From contig NZ_CP020476.1 in the NCBI RefSeq assembly GCF_002080415.1, positions 1 through 30,295 of the forward strand: 30,295 bases of DNA, read 5' to 3'. The notes under the pieces were generated by a model that was given only the letters and a program-made list of their open reading frames with translations, was not told where the DNA came from and searched no databases. Shown here piece after piece: positions 22,767 through 29,548 of this stretch. The DNA is from Roseovarius mucosus (GTDB lineage: Bacteria; Pseudomonadota; Alphaproteobacteria; Rhodobacterales; Rhodobacteraceae). The translations under genes and the position numbers were made by a program. How positions within the stretch are numbered: the first letter of the stretch is position 1; every line of letters begins with the position of its first letter.

Positions 22767-23612
22767 CTACTCGGCCGCGGGCCGTCCGCGTTTCCTCATC
22801 GGTGTCTCCACCAATTCTAGCAACGATCTTACCCTTTGAATGGGATAACCCGTTTCTACGGCGAGATCCCTAATGCTTGCGCCAGCTTCATAACGAATGC
22901 CTATCTCCCGCCCGATTTCAGCCGCTACTGTCTCAGGAATTTGCTCATTGGTATGTAACGGAGGGAATATCTCGCCACCAGCGTACCCTTTATGAACTTG
23001 ACCGCGAGGTGCCACCTCCTCCGAAGCCTCATCTCCCCATAGCGTCCACCCCTTCTGCGGGTGGCGGGCAAACATCTCCAGATAAGGACCTGGCGAACAG
23101 GCTTCTATCAAGCCGTACTGTTCATCTGGTTTACGTGAGTGCTCACGCTTGCGGGTTTCAATCATATTTACCTGTGACCTCGCTGGAGCGAGGGTCCGCA
23201 TGGAGCCTTTGACCCCAAACAATAGGATCTCAGTTACGTTTCGAAAATAGAACCCCACTCCGCGACCATCTGGACCTCCATCTTTGCGGCGCTTTGCCCA
23301 TATGATGTTTGATATATAACGGAACCCCCAAGCCTCCATAACGGCGAGGCCGTCTGGCAACAGTGCGTTCGGAACCCACAGATAAAGGTGTGCGTTCTTT
23401 GCGCAAACTTCTGAAACAGGGAGGGCTTTAATCCCCTCGAGGTCCATTGTCGAATAGCGGTCGAGACGACGATGCTCCGGGGCTACTTTGCCGGTACGGT
23501 TAGTAAAACGCCAAGGAGGGTCGGCTAACACCGTTGAGAACCCACCAACTACTTTAGGCAGAGCTGGGGGCTGTGCTTCTGGGCGCAACGGATCTGCATT
23601 TTTCTTAGACAT
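22767..23612 (-). CDS. MT-A70 family DNA adenine methyltransferase
   Basis: A 281-residue protein of the MT-A70 family. The catalytic DPPW is at 31-34 (STVLADPPWRFTNRT), followed by HLYLWVPNALLPDGLAVMEA, RYISNIIWAKRRKDG, the SAM-region block SPGPYLEMFARHPQKGWTLW and a C-terminal helix-turn-helix-like tail (IRDLAVETGYPIQRVRSLLE). It transfers a methyl group to N6 of adenine. Beside a convergent BglII-like endonuclease it is most likely the protective methylase of a type II restriction-modification system. GGAG lies 7 bases before the ATG. The preceding 138-residue gene is 21 bases upstream in the same direction. Confidence 0.9.
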   Translation of the reverse strand: MSKKNADPLRPEAQPPALPKVVGGFSTVLADPPWRFTNRTGKVAPEHRRLDRYSTMDLEGIKALPVSEVCAKNAHLYLWVPNALLPDGLAVMEAWGFRYISNIIWAKRRKDGGPDGRGVGFYFRNVTEILLFGVKGSMRTLAPARSQVNMIETRKREHSRKPDEQYGLIEACSPGPYLEMFARHPQKGWTLWGDEASEEVAPRGQVHKGYAGGEIFPPLHTNEQIPETVAAEIGREIGIRYEAGASIRDLAVETGYPIQRVRSLLELVETPMRKRGRPAAE

Positions 23613-23633
23613 ATACCACTCCAGGATCTTTTA

Positions 23634-24050
23634 TCAGATCTTTATAGTGCCACGTCCAGAATGACTAGCCCGAAAAGGCAATTTTAGTCCCCAAAATACC
23701 GTGGATGGACCCTGGTTAAGCAATGCCTCTGTAAAATTTCCACATTTTTTCAACAAGTTGGCCTTGAATGGTTCCCAGCTTTTCGGCTTCGCCAGATATT
23801 GCATGAAAACTTTCGGATGCAGCTGATGTACGCGCGGGCTTGGTTTTCGGCCGGGCTTCTTGCGCGGAGTTCGATCAAGGGATTCCCTCGCCTCTCTTAC
23901 GCCGTCTAGTTGCCGGACTTCGTTGGCGGTCGTATCCTTCGACCAGGCTTTCATATAGCTATATCCCGCCCATAGCATTCGCGCTGCGCCTTGCCCTACA
24001 TTCTCCTCAAATGAGTTTTTGAGTAAATGAGTTGCATCCCTGTCACTCAC
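23634..24050 (-). CDS. Hypothetical protein, 138 aa, upstream of the methyltransferase
   Basis: No family recognised. Basic protein with helical stretches (GQGAARMLWAGYSYMKAWSK, VREARESLDRTPRKKPGRKP) and a lysine/proline-rich middle; it may bind DNA, but no helix-turn-helix is clear. It starts with GTG at 24050. The first codons (THLLKNSFEE) are written over a TTTGAGTAAATGAG box (24018-24031) that recurs around the parA genes, so its promoter or start may lie under partition control. It precedes the methylase by 21 bases and could be a controller or accessory of the restriction-modification system, or a partition-region gene. The GTG start has only a weak AAGAAA site, so I am moderately sure it is expressed. 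Confidence 0.5.
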   Translation of the reverse strand: MSDRDATHLLKNSFEENVGQGAARMLWAGYSYMKAWSKDTTANEVRQLDGVREARESLDRTPRKKPGRKPSPRVHQLHPKVFMQYLAKPKSWEPFKANLLKKCGNFTEALLNQGPSTVFWGLKLPFRASHSGRGTIKI

Positions 24051-24130
24051 TTTCTTGCGGATGGATGCCGGGCATCAGTTCACACCAAGCTTGCCGCACC
24101 TCAAATACTCAGTTACTCTTTTGAGTAAAT
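24018..24130. repeat. Left cluster of TTTGAGTAAAT boxes (candidate parS/operator)
   Basis: TTTGAGTAAATGAG occurs at 24018-24031 and TTTGAGTAAAT at 24120-24130. The second is part of a palindrome TTACTC-TTTT-GAGTAA (24113-24128) 20 bases before parA. Partial GAGT/ACTC copies surround both. The same box recurs at 24997-25010 after the partition genes. Confidence 0.7.
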
Positions 24131-24149
24131 ACACAAAAGAGGCAGAGCT

Positions 24150-24800
24150 ATGAGCATAATTTCCGTCCTGAATCCGAAAGGTGGTAGCGGCAAGACCACC
24201 ATCAGCACCAATCTCGCCAGATCGCTGCACGAGATGGGATACTCGGTTCTGATCGTGGACAGCGATCCACAAGGCAGCGCACGTGACTGGCACGCAGCCT
24301 GCGAAGACAATCCCATCGAGCTGGTCGCGCTGGACCGTCCCAACAACGTCAAGACGCTGACAAGTATGGCGGCAAACTACGACTACGTGGTAATCGACGG
24401 CGCGGCAAAACTAGAAGACATGATCGCCGCTTGCATCAAAGTCAGCGACTTCGTTTTAATCCCCGTTCAACCATCGCCATACGACATTTGGGCCGCGTCG
24501 GACCTGGTGGATTTCATCAAGGCTCGCCAAGAGGTCACGGACGGATCGCCGCGCGCCGGGTTTGTGGTCTCCCGTGTCGTGGAAGGAACCCGGCTGGGCA
24601 GTGACGTGCGAACCGCGCTGGACGACTACGCCTTGCCTGTCTGTGAGACGACCATAACACAACGCCAAGTCTACCCTCAGACGGCATCGGAAGGGCTGAC
24701 TGTATTCGACGCCGACAATGCGAAGGCAAGGGCGGAGACCACGGCGCTGAGCAACGAAATACTGGCAGTGCTTGCAACCGCGACACGGGAGGTCGCGTGA
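24150..24800 (+). CDS. parA: ParA family partition ATPase (small, type Ib)
   Basis: A 216-residue ParA-type ATPase with a deviant Walker A motif at the very start (LNPKGGSGKTTISTNLARSL, signature Lys10), the switch region VDSDPQGSARDW, the YVVIDGAA Walker B strand and the PVQPSPYDIWA block. No N-terminal helix-turn-helix domain is present, which places it in the type Ib group that pairs with a small ribbon-helix-helix partner. It binds ATP and the nucleoid and moves plasmid copies apart. GAGG precedes the ATG. Its TGA overlaps the start of the partner gene (TGATG). The palindromic box at 24113-24130 just upstream is a likely operator. Confidence 0.94.
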   Translation: MSIISVLNPKGGSGKTTISTNLARSLHEMGYSVLIVDSDPQGSARDWHAACEDNPIELVALDRPNNVKTLTSMAANYDYVVIDGAAKLEDMIAACIKVSDFVLIPVQPSPYDIWAASDLVDFIKARQEVTDGSPRAGFVVSRVVEGTRLGSDVRTALDDYALPVCETTITQRQVYPQTASEGLTVFDADNAKARAETTALSNEILAVLATATREVA

Positions 24801-25009
24801 TGGCCCTTTCCGCTAAACGTCCAAGCCGTGGCGACGAGGCCCGCAAACGCATCCTGCACGAAGTCACCGAGACGAGTGAGAAGAAGAAGCGCCTGAATGC
24901 CGAGATCGAGGAGACACTTTATCGCAAAATCAAGATCAAGGCGGTCGAGGAGGGCCGGTCAATCTCCGACATCACCCGTGACCTTTGGTCTGAGTATTTG
25001 AGTAAATGA
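24800..25009 (+). CDS. Ribbon-helix-helix partition partner (ParG-like)
   Basis: A 69-residue basic protein: a flexible, positively charged N-terminus (MALSAKRPSRGDEARKRI) and a C-terminal ribbon-helix-helix fold (KKRLNAEIEETLYRKIKIKA, EEGRSISDITRDLW). This is the layout of ParG-type centromere-binding proteins that partner type Ib ParA proteins: the tail stimulates ATP hydrolysis and the RHH dimer binds short repeats. GGGAGG lies 7 bases before the ATG at 24800, which overlaps the parA stop. The codons for its last residues (SEYLSK) run into a TTTGAGTAAATGAG box, so the gene end doubles as a binding site. Confidence 0.88.
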   Translation: MALSAKRPSRGDEARKRILHEVTETSEKKKRLNAEIEETLYRKIKIKAVEEGRSISDITRDLWSEYLSK

Positions 25010-25027
25010 GTGTTTGAGTCATTACTC
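24991..25027. repeat. Right cluster of TTTGAGTAAAT boxes (candidate parS)
   Basis: TTTGAGTAAATGAG at 24997-25010 is preceded by TGAGTA (24991-24996) and followed by TTTGAGT (25013-25019) and an inverted ATTACTC (25021-25027). It sits between the convergent ends of the RHH gene and repA and shares the box found before parA. Confidence 0.65.
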
Positions 25028-26112
25028 TACCAGCCGTTGCGACCGCGTTTCTTGAACCAGCTCTTGCAGAAACCGAGGAACGCGGCGTCCGGGTTCTTTG
25101 GTGGTTCTTTCTGTCTGGCGGAGTAGGTCCGCCACTCTCCTACCAGAACCTTGATGTCCCATGTCGGAGCCAGTTCCCGCGCCCGTTCCAGTGTATCAGG
25201 CGAGAGAGGCAGGACATATCCACCGGTCAGTCTATCCTGTTCTGGTTTGAGCGCATAGTTCTCCAGAAATTCAGGTTTGGGCGTTACCGTGAGGATGTCT
25301 GCTTCCATTCGGAAGGCATAGTCCGGCATGTGGTTGTGTTCCTCGTCAGCCTTACAGATTGCTCTAACGAGCCGCCGAAATTCCTTATCAGAAGATGTGG
25401 AGCCGGTTCGGTCCTTCAGCTTGTCCAGACCGCATTTCCATTCCGGTTGCGTCCCGCATTGCTTGCGTGCCAGCTCATACAGACGGCGTTCCAGAGGCTT
25501 ACGAAGCTGGAAGTAGCGACGATTGAGCGTAAGAACGTCATCCCCGGCAATGGCGTTGAAGACCCAATCGGAAAGTGTGACTTCTAGATCGAGCATCCGG
25601 CCGTCGCGGGTTTCGCGAACAATCCGGTAGCGGTCTATCAGGCTAAAGCCGTCAATCTGTTCCACGCCGCCCGTGGTGATGTTAGTCTCGATCTGCGTTC
25701 CTTGGAGACGTTCCAGCGCAGCTTTCAGGCCGCTGTAACCGGTTCCCGCAACTGGACGGTTTGTCGCGACAAGTAGGTCGTACGCCTTAAACCGAAGGGT
25801 TCTGTGAACCTGTTTTCCGTCATTCAGAGCCGCCATCACTTGAGAAATGCAATAGATCAGCACGTCACGGTCGTGGACAGTTGCGAGACCGATCATGTTC
25901 GGCCTGATTTCCACGTAGCTCTTTCCATCGGTAGCCACATAGCGTCGTTTTTTGGTGTCAGGCTTGGTCGAGAGGGTGAAGATCGGATGCGCCATCGACG
26001 CCATGTCGCCTTTGGGCGCAGCGTCGAAGATATCACAAACGAAAAAATCCCCCTGTGCATGTCGCAAGGGAAGAAGAGGCGTCCGATCCGGTTTCGTAAT
26101 TTCACCCACCAT
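25027..26112 (-). CDS. repA: RepA replication initiator (RPA family)
   Basis: A 361-residue plasmid replication initiator of the RPA type common in alphaproteobacterial plasmids. Recognisable blocks are PLLPLRHAQGDFFVCDIFDA, PKGDMASMAHPIFTLSTKPD, the winged-helix region with VLIYCISQVMAALNDGKQVH and YSGLKAALERLQGTQIETNI, and the second winged helix RPLERRLYELARKQ-like (actual: RKPLERRLYELARKQCG). The frame is open to 26142 (TTG), but the family match begins at the ATG at 26112 (MVGEITKPDRTPLL). The first codons after it encode VGEIT because they are one iteron read backwards, so initiator binding would cover its own translation start: a direct route to autoregulation. No classical ribosome site is visible. 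It converges with the partition genes. Confidence 0.93.
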   Translation of the reverse strand: MVGEITKPDRTPLLPLRHAQGDFFVCDIFDAAPKGDMASMAHPIFTLSTKPDTKKRRYVATDGKSYVEIRPNMIGLATVHDRDVLIYCISQVMAALNDGKQVHRTLRFKAYDLLVATNRPVAGTGYSGLKAALERLQGTQIETNITTGGVEQIDGFSLIDRYRIVRETRDGRMLDLEVTLSDWVFNAIAGDDVLTLNRRYFQLRKPLERRLYELARKQCGTQPEWKCGLDKLKDRTGSTSSDKEFRRLVRAICKADEEHNHMPDYAFRMEADILTVTPKPEFLENYALKPEQDRLTGGYVLPLSPDTLERARELAPTWDIKVLVGEWRTYSARQKEPPKNPDAAFLGFCKSWFKKRGRNGW

Positions 26113-26240
26113 GCCACTACTATTCGTAATTTCACACACCAAGGCAAGGGATTCGTAGTATCACCCACCACACAGGCTTTCGTAATTTCACACACCATCT
26201 TTCGTAAGATCACACACCCGTTATCGTAATATCACCCACC
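26093..26240. repeat. Six 18-bp iterons (origin of replication)
   Basis: Direct repeats of consensus TTCGTAATNTCACMCACC start at 26093, 26123, 26152, 26179, 26201 and 26223 (18 bp each). Spacing is 30, 29, 27, 22 and 22 bases, the last three about two helical turns apart. They lie upstream of repA, the first inside its start, as in iteron-controlled replicons. Confidence 0.93.
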
Positions 26241-26340
26241 GGAAGTTCAAAATATGCCGGATTAAAGCATATTTTTCAATATCTTAGGTAGGCATACGAT
26301 TCGCGTAACACAGAGTCTAACACATATATAACACCCAACC
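26241..26340. other. AT-rich stretch beside the iterons (oriV unwinding region candidate)
   Basis: An AT-rich block directly follows the iterons and includes a perfect 9-bp inverted repeat AAAATATGC (26249-26257) / GCATATTTT (26267-26275) and ACACATATATAACAC near 26318-26332. The position and composition fit the DNA unwinding element of an iteron origin; the repA promoter (leftward) may also lie here. Confidence 0.65.
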
Positions 26341-26377
26341 TGTCAAGCTGGGACGATCACCAACAGCGCTTCACCCA

Positions 26378-26926
26378 TTATCGTCGATAGAACACGCAGG
26401 CATCGACACCCGTGGTTGTCGTGGTCCATGATGCCCCGAGGACAGCGCATGTGGACGCGTTGCTGGCCAAGAAACGAGGAAGCGTCACCGACAGCACCAG
26501 GGCCAGAACCAATGCACCCAGACCAAACCAGGGCAGGCGGCTTTTGAGACGACCCGCTTTCTGTTCCCGTTCAAACACCTCTCGATAGGCTCTGGACCTG
26601 TCATCTTCCGATTTGGCCAAGGCCCCGATGGTCTTATCCGTCTGGACCCCGAGGCGTCTGACAATCTCGGTCAGCGCGTCTGCGGTTGCGCCCAGGTGGC
26701 TGTCGAGGGTCTGGCCCAGAAGATCCCCGTATTTTTTCGGATTGGTTTGGTCCCGTGCGGCGAAGGCCGCGATCCGCGCTTCCGTCGCGACCTTGATCTG
26801 CTTGTCCGCCACGGCGGTCAGATCGTCGATCCTGTCGGACATACTGGCGACAGCCGTTGCCATGAGATCGAGCGTTTCGCGCAGATCATCGTCGGAGAGG
26901 GCAGGGAGGTCGGGTTGGTCTGGCAT
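26378..26926 (-). CDS. Membrane-anchored mobilization-region protein (DUF6118-like, tentative)
   Basis: A 182-residue protein with an acidic helical N-terminal part (LSDDDLRETLDLMATAVASM), a predicted coiled-coil region (residues 25-125) with a TDKTIGALAKSEDDRSRAYR segment, one membrane helix (LPWFGLGALVLALVLSVTLP) and a short outer tail with two cysteines (STCAVLGASW, VDACVFYRR). Similar proteins are usually found directly behind the VirD4-like gene in Rhodobacteraceae mobilization modules; I recall them as DUF6118, which I cannot verify here. It follows the coupling-protein stop by 18 bases in the same direction, so it probably works with it at the membrane. Confidence 0.75.
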   Translation of the reverse strand: MPDQPDLPALSDDDLRETLDLMATAVASMSDRIDDLTAVADKQIKVATEARIAAFAARDQTNPKKYGDLLGQTLDSHLGATADALTEIVRRLGVQTDKTIGALAKSEDDRSRAYREVFEREQKAGRLKSRLPWFGLGALVLALVLSVTLPRFLASNASTCAVLGASWTTTTTGVDACVFYRR

Positions 26927-26944
26927 CGGGAGGCGTCCTTCGGA

Positions 26945-28618
26945 TTACTGGTCCTGCGGGACGAACAGCCCCCTGAACTCGGGATCGGTGTAGTAGCGCA
27001 GCTTCTGCGCCACGGCGGTGGCTTGCCCCTGCACGCGCAGGAGCTGGTTTTCCGGGCGGAGCTGCATGATTTCATCGGGGGTGAGCAGATCGCGGCCCGT
27101 GAGGTTGTTGCTGATGCTGGGGCCGTCACCGGGTTTGAAGCTGTCGGTCTGGAATCCGGCTGTTTCCTGGCCAATCATCTGGCTCAGCCACTTGGCCGTC
27201 TCGAAGTCATTCACCCCGAAGACCTGTTGCACCCCGGCATTGGCAATGAATGTGCCCGCGCGTTCGCCGTAGAGGTCCTTGAGCTGACTCATGTCCTGCA
27301 GGATCGGCCAGAGCTGCAGCCCATAGCCCGCCATCAGACCCATAGCGCGCTCCACGGCCTCCAGACGGCCCAGGGCGGCAAACTCATCCAGGAGGAACAG
27401 CGTGGGCGTCTGGAGGCGCTGTGTGCCCCCCTGAGCGCCTGCAGGGCCGCTCAGGGGCCTCACGGACGCCTCAGCGTCCCGTGCAATGTCCTGAAGGGCC
27501 TGAGACACCAGAAGGCGCAGCCAACGGCTGTAGGCGTCCATCCGGTTCGGTGGCAGCACCAGAAACACCGAGGCGATCCGGTGACGCAGATCGGAGAAGT
27601 GGAAATCCGACTGCGACAGGACTTTGGCGATACGCGGGCTGTCCAGAAAGTGCGTGTGGCGCTGTGCGTTCGACAGTACCGAGGCGGCTTCCCGATCCGC
27701 CTTGCCAAGGAAGCGATTAGCGGCGCGAGCGATCAGCCCGCCTGCCGCATCGCTGTCCTGCATCAGCTCCAGCAGCGCGCGCAGCTTTTCCGGGGGCAGG
27801 GTGAGATATTCCCGAACGGTGGCAAGTGTCCGGCGGTTGCGGTCCTCGTGGCAGACGCAGAACATGATCAGCCCGCCAAGGATGGCCTTGGCCTCCTCGT
27901 TCCAATGCGCTTCCGTGACCTGTCCCGGCGGGTCCATGACCAGCGCCTCTGTCAGGGAGGCCGCGTCTTCGCCCAGATCGAGGCTGTCTGGTGTCAGCCG
28001 GTCGAGCGGGTTGTAGGCGGCAGATGGCATCCCCGAGACATCAAATGGATCGAGGACATGGACTGTTCCGAACCGCCGCCGCGCTTCCCCGGCGATCCGG
28101 GCATTCTCACCCTTGGGGTCGATGACCAGGACCGAGCGTTCCGCCGCCAGCAGGTTCGGGATGACGGTGCCGACGCCTTTCCCGGCCCGTGTCGGGGCGA
28201 GGGTGATCAGATGGGCCGGACCGTCATAGCGCAGCAGCCGTCCGGTGTGCGGGTTGCGCCCGATCAGAAGGCCGTCTTCCCGCTGGAGTTTCTTCAGCTC
28301 CTTGCGGTTGGCGAAGCGGGCGGAGCCGTGGCTGTCGCCGGTCAGCCCGAAGAAGGCGTCCGCGCCAGAGGCCATGCGCCAATACTGGAATCCGAAGACG
28401 CCACCAACAAAAATGAACGGCCCGAAGACCAGCCACTGCCATGCGCTTTCTCCGGGCGGCTGGTCAAAGAAGGCGAAGACGAACGGCGTGGCGACAAGTG
28501 CCCCAATCATCGCGCCGAACAGGACAGCGCCGATCATCCAGCCCAACAGGATGGGCGTGAAGATCAATCGACCGAAGAACCGGAACAGCCCTCCGAAGAC
28601 GAGCATCACGCCCCGCAT
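26945..28618 (-). CDS. traG: VirD4/TraG-type coupling protein
   Basis: A 557-residue type IV coupling protein. The N-terminus has two or three membrane helices (IFTPILLGWMIGAVLFGAMI, WLVFGPFIFVGGVFGFQYW). Then come Walker A at 141-150 (APTRAGKGVG), the VLVIDPKGENA strand, the HWNEEAKAILGGLIMF block and Walker B FLLDEFAALG, ending in the QQVFGVNDFETAKWLSQMIG region. It links the relaxase-DNA complex to the mating pore and powers DNA export. No mating-pair genes (virB) are in the window, so the plasmid needs a helper secretion system. The ATG at 28618 overlaps the traD stop (TGATG). A 716-codon open frame lies antisense to it. Confidence 0.94.
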   Translation of the reverse strand: MRGVMLVFGGLFRFFGRLIFTPILLGWMIGAVLFGAMIGALVATPFVFAFFDQPPGESAWQWLVFGPFIFVGGVFGFQYWRMASGADAFFGLTGDSHGSARFANRKELKKLQREDGLLIGRNPHTGRLLRYDGPAHLITLAPTRAGKGVGTVIPNLLAAERSVLVIDPKGENARIAGEARRRFGTVHVLDPFDVSGMPSAAYNPLDRLTPDSLDLGEDAASLTEALVMDPPGQVTEAHWNEEAKAILGGLIMFCVCHEDRNRRTLATVREYLTLPPEKLRALLELMQDSDAAGGLIARAANRFLGKADREAASVLSNAQRHTHFLDSPRIAKVLSQSDFHFSDLRHRIASVFLVLPPNRMDAYSRWLRLLVSQALQDIARDAEASVRPLSGPAGAQGGTQRLQTPTLFLLDEFAALGRLEAVERAMGLMAGYGLQLWPILQDMSQLKDLYGERAGTFIANAGVQQVFGVNDFETAKWLSQMIGQETAGFQTDSFKPGDGPSISNNLTGRDLLTPDEIMQLRPENQLLRVQGQATAVAQKLRYYTDPEFRGLFVPQDQ

Positions 28619-28929
28619 CAGGACGGCGTTTCCGGATCAGAGCTGGACGGAGCAGGGGAGGGCGTCCCCCAGTCCGCGAAGGCCTTGCGGTCCTGTTCGC
28701 GGGGCAGGTTGCGGATAAGCCGGTCGAGCATGGCGGCAGCACCGGAATCCCGCTCCGCCAGGTCCATGAGCGCCCCGCCCAGGATCACCTTGCGCCGCGT
28801 GTCGAGTTTGCGCTGTCTGGTTGTTTCCCGGTTCTTCAGCGCCTGAAGACGGGCCTTGGCCTGAGCATATCGTTTCTCGGCGCGCTCAAGTTCTGTTTCT
28901 GCCAAATCTCTACCCTCGCCACCAAACAT
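28618..28929 (-). CDS. traD: TraD-like relaxosome accessory protein
   Basis: A 103-residue protein with an N-terminal coiled coil (LAETELERAEKRYAQAKARL) and the conserved TraD core TRQRKLDTRRKVILGGALMD, followed by a leucine-rich helix (AAAMLDRLIRNLPREQDRKA) and a Pro/Ser tail. Proteins of this type sit next to the oriT of Ti-like and Q-type mobilization systems and assist the relaxase and coupling protein. The ATG at 28929 has no strong ribosome site. Divergent from the relaxase across the oriT region and translationally coupled to traG. Confidence 0.88.
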   Translation of the reverse strand: MFGGEGRDLAETELERAEKRYAQAKARLQALKNRETTRQRKLDTRRKVILGGALMDLAERDSGAAAMLDRLIRNLPREQDRKAFADWGTPSPAPSSSDPETPS

Positions 28930-28989
28930 TCTTGTGGTTGAAGTTGTTCTTGCCAGATCAACCGATAACGCTTACCCGTAGGCCTGTAA

Positions 28990-29045
28990 AGGACAAGGGC
29001 GCACTTATGCAAACTCTCCACCTGCGGTTCCGAGCTTTGCGTGCG
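28990..29045 (-). other. oriT: Origin of transfer, nic site core
   Basis: The minus strand contains TAAGTGCGCCCT (plus coordinates 28996-29007), identical to the core of the RSF1010-type (MobQ) nic site. By analogy the nick would fall between G and C, i.e. between plus-strand 29000 and 28999. On the 5' side of the cut strand there is an imperfect inverted repeat (GCAAACTC at 29009-29016 versus GAGCTTTGC at 29032-29040 on the plus strand), as in RSF1010, where a hairpin borders nic. The plasmid's own relaxase is of the matching family. Confidence 0.78.
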
Positions 29046-29300
29046 ATCTCTCTGGGGCAAAGCCCCGGCCGATGGCCATCCCCTTCGCTGCATGCCGCCG
29101 CGACATGGAAGGGCGCGCTGCCCCTTCCAAACCATCCCAGCCCAACCTCAGCGGTTGGATCGCGTCCCGCAAGGTCGCGCCAGCGTCTCGCCCGATGCCC
29201 CACGGTGGGGGCCGGTCTGCCGCTAGCGTCTCCCTTGCGGGAGGTTCGTGTCGTCGGACCTGACGGTGCCGACACGAACCGGGTTTGCCCCCGGCAAACC

Positions 29301-29364
29301 GCCATTGATCTGTCCCCATATCCCGCCCCCCATGAGGCTGGGGATCTGGGGGCAGATCAATGGC
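29301..29364. repeat. Long cruciform in the oriT region
   Basis: Perfect outer arms GCCATTGATCTG (29301-29312) and CAGATCAATGGC (29353-29364) enclose a second, imperfect stem of CCCCATATCCC type against GGGGATCTGGGG. It lies 185 bases before the relaxase start. Confidence 0.75.
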
Positions 29365-29548
29365 AAGCCCGCGCGTCGGAGAGCCGTTGGCTCGCCTCAA
29401 GCAGGCTATCTTTTCCCCTCAGACCGCGCCGGTTCCGGGCGCACTCTTGCGGAGAAAAGACGGCTGATCCGATGGCCAATGTCAGGGCACCGGCACGGAT
29501 CAGCTCCGGCGCGTGGGCGCGTTTGCATCACAGGCGAGGGGAGGGCGC

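Larger units (their letters stand above)
28930..29548. other. oriT region between traD and the relaxase gene
   Basis: A 619-base region without a convincing gene. It contains the nic core (28996-29007), an adjacent imperfect inverted repeat, a perfect 11-bp inverted repeat (29243-29253 / 29270-29280) and a 64-base cruciform (29301-29364). Open frames here are R/P-rich and on both strands, typical of GC-rich non-coding DNA. Confidence 0.7.

Noticed and set aside
24150..25009. parA plus RHH gene as a toxin-antitoxin system
   Set aside because: The first protein has the deviant Walker A and ParA blocks, so the RHH protein is a partition partner rather than an antitoxin.
26093..26240. Regularly spaced 18-bp repeats as a CRISPR array
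   Set aside because: The spacers are only 4-12 bases and the repeats sit at repA; they are replication iterons.
26696..28846. A 716-codon open frame on the plus strand opposite traG
   Set aside because: It is antisense to a clear VirD4-type gene with Walker motifs; its composition (rich in H, R, Q, G) and lack of any domain mark it as a GC-driven shadow.
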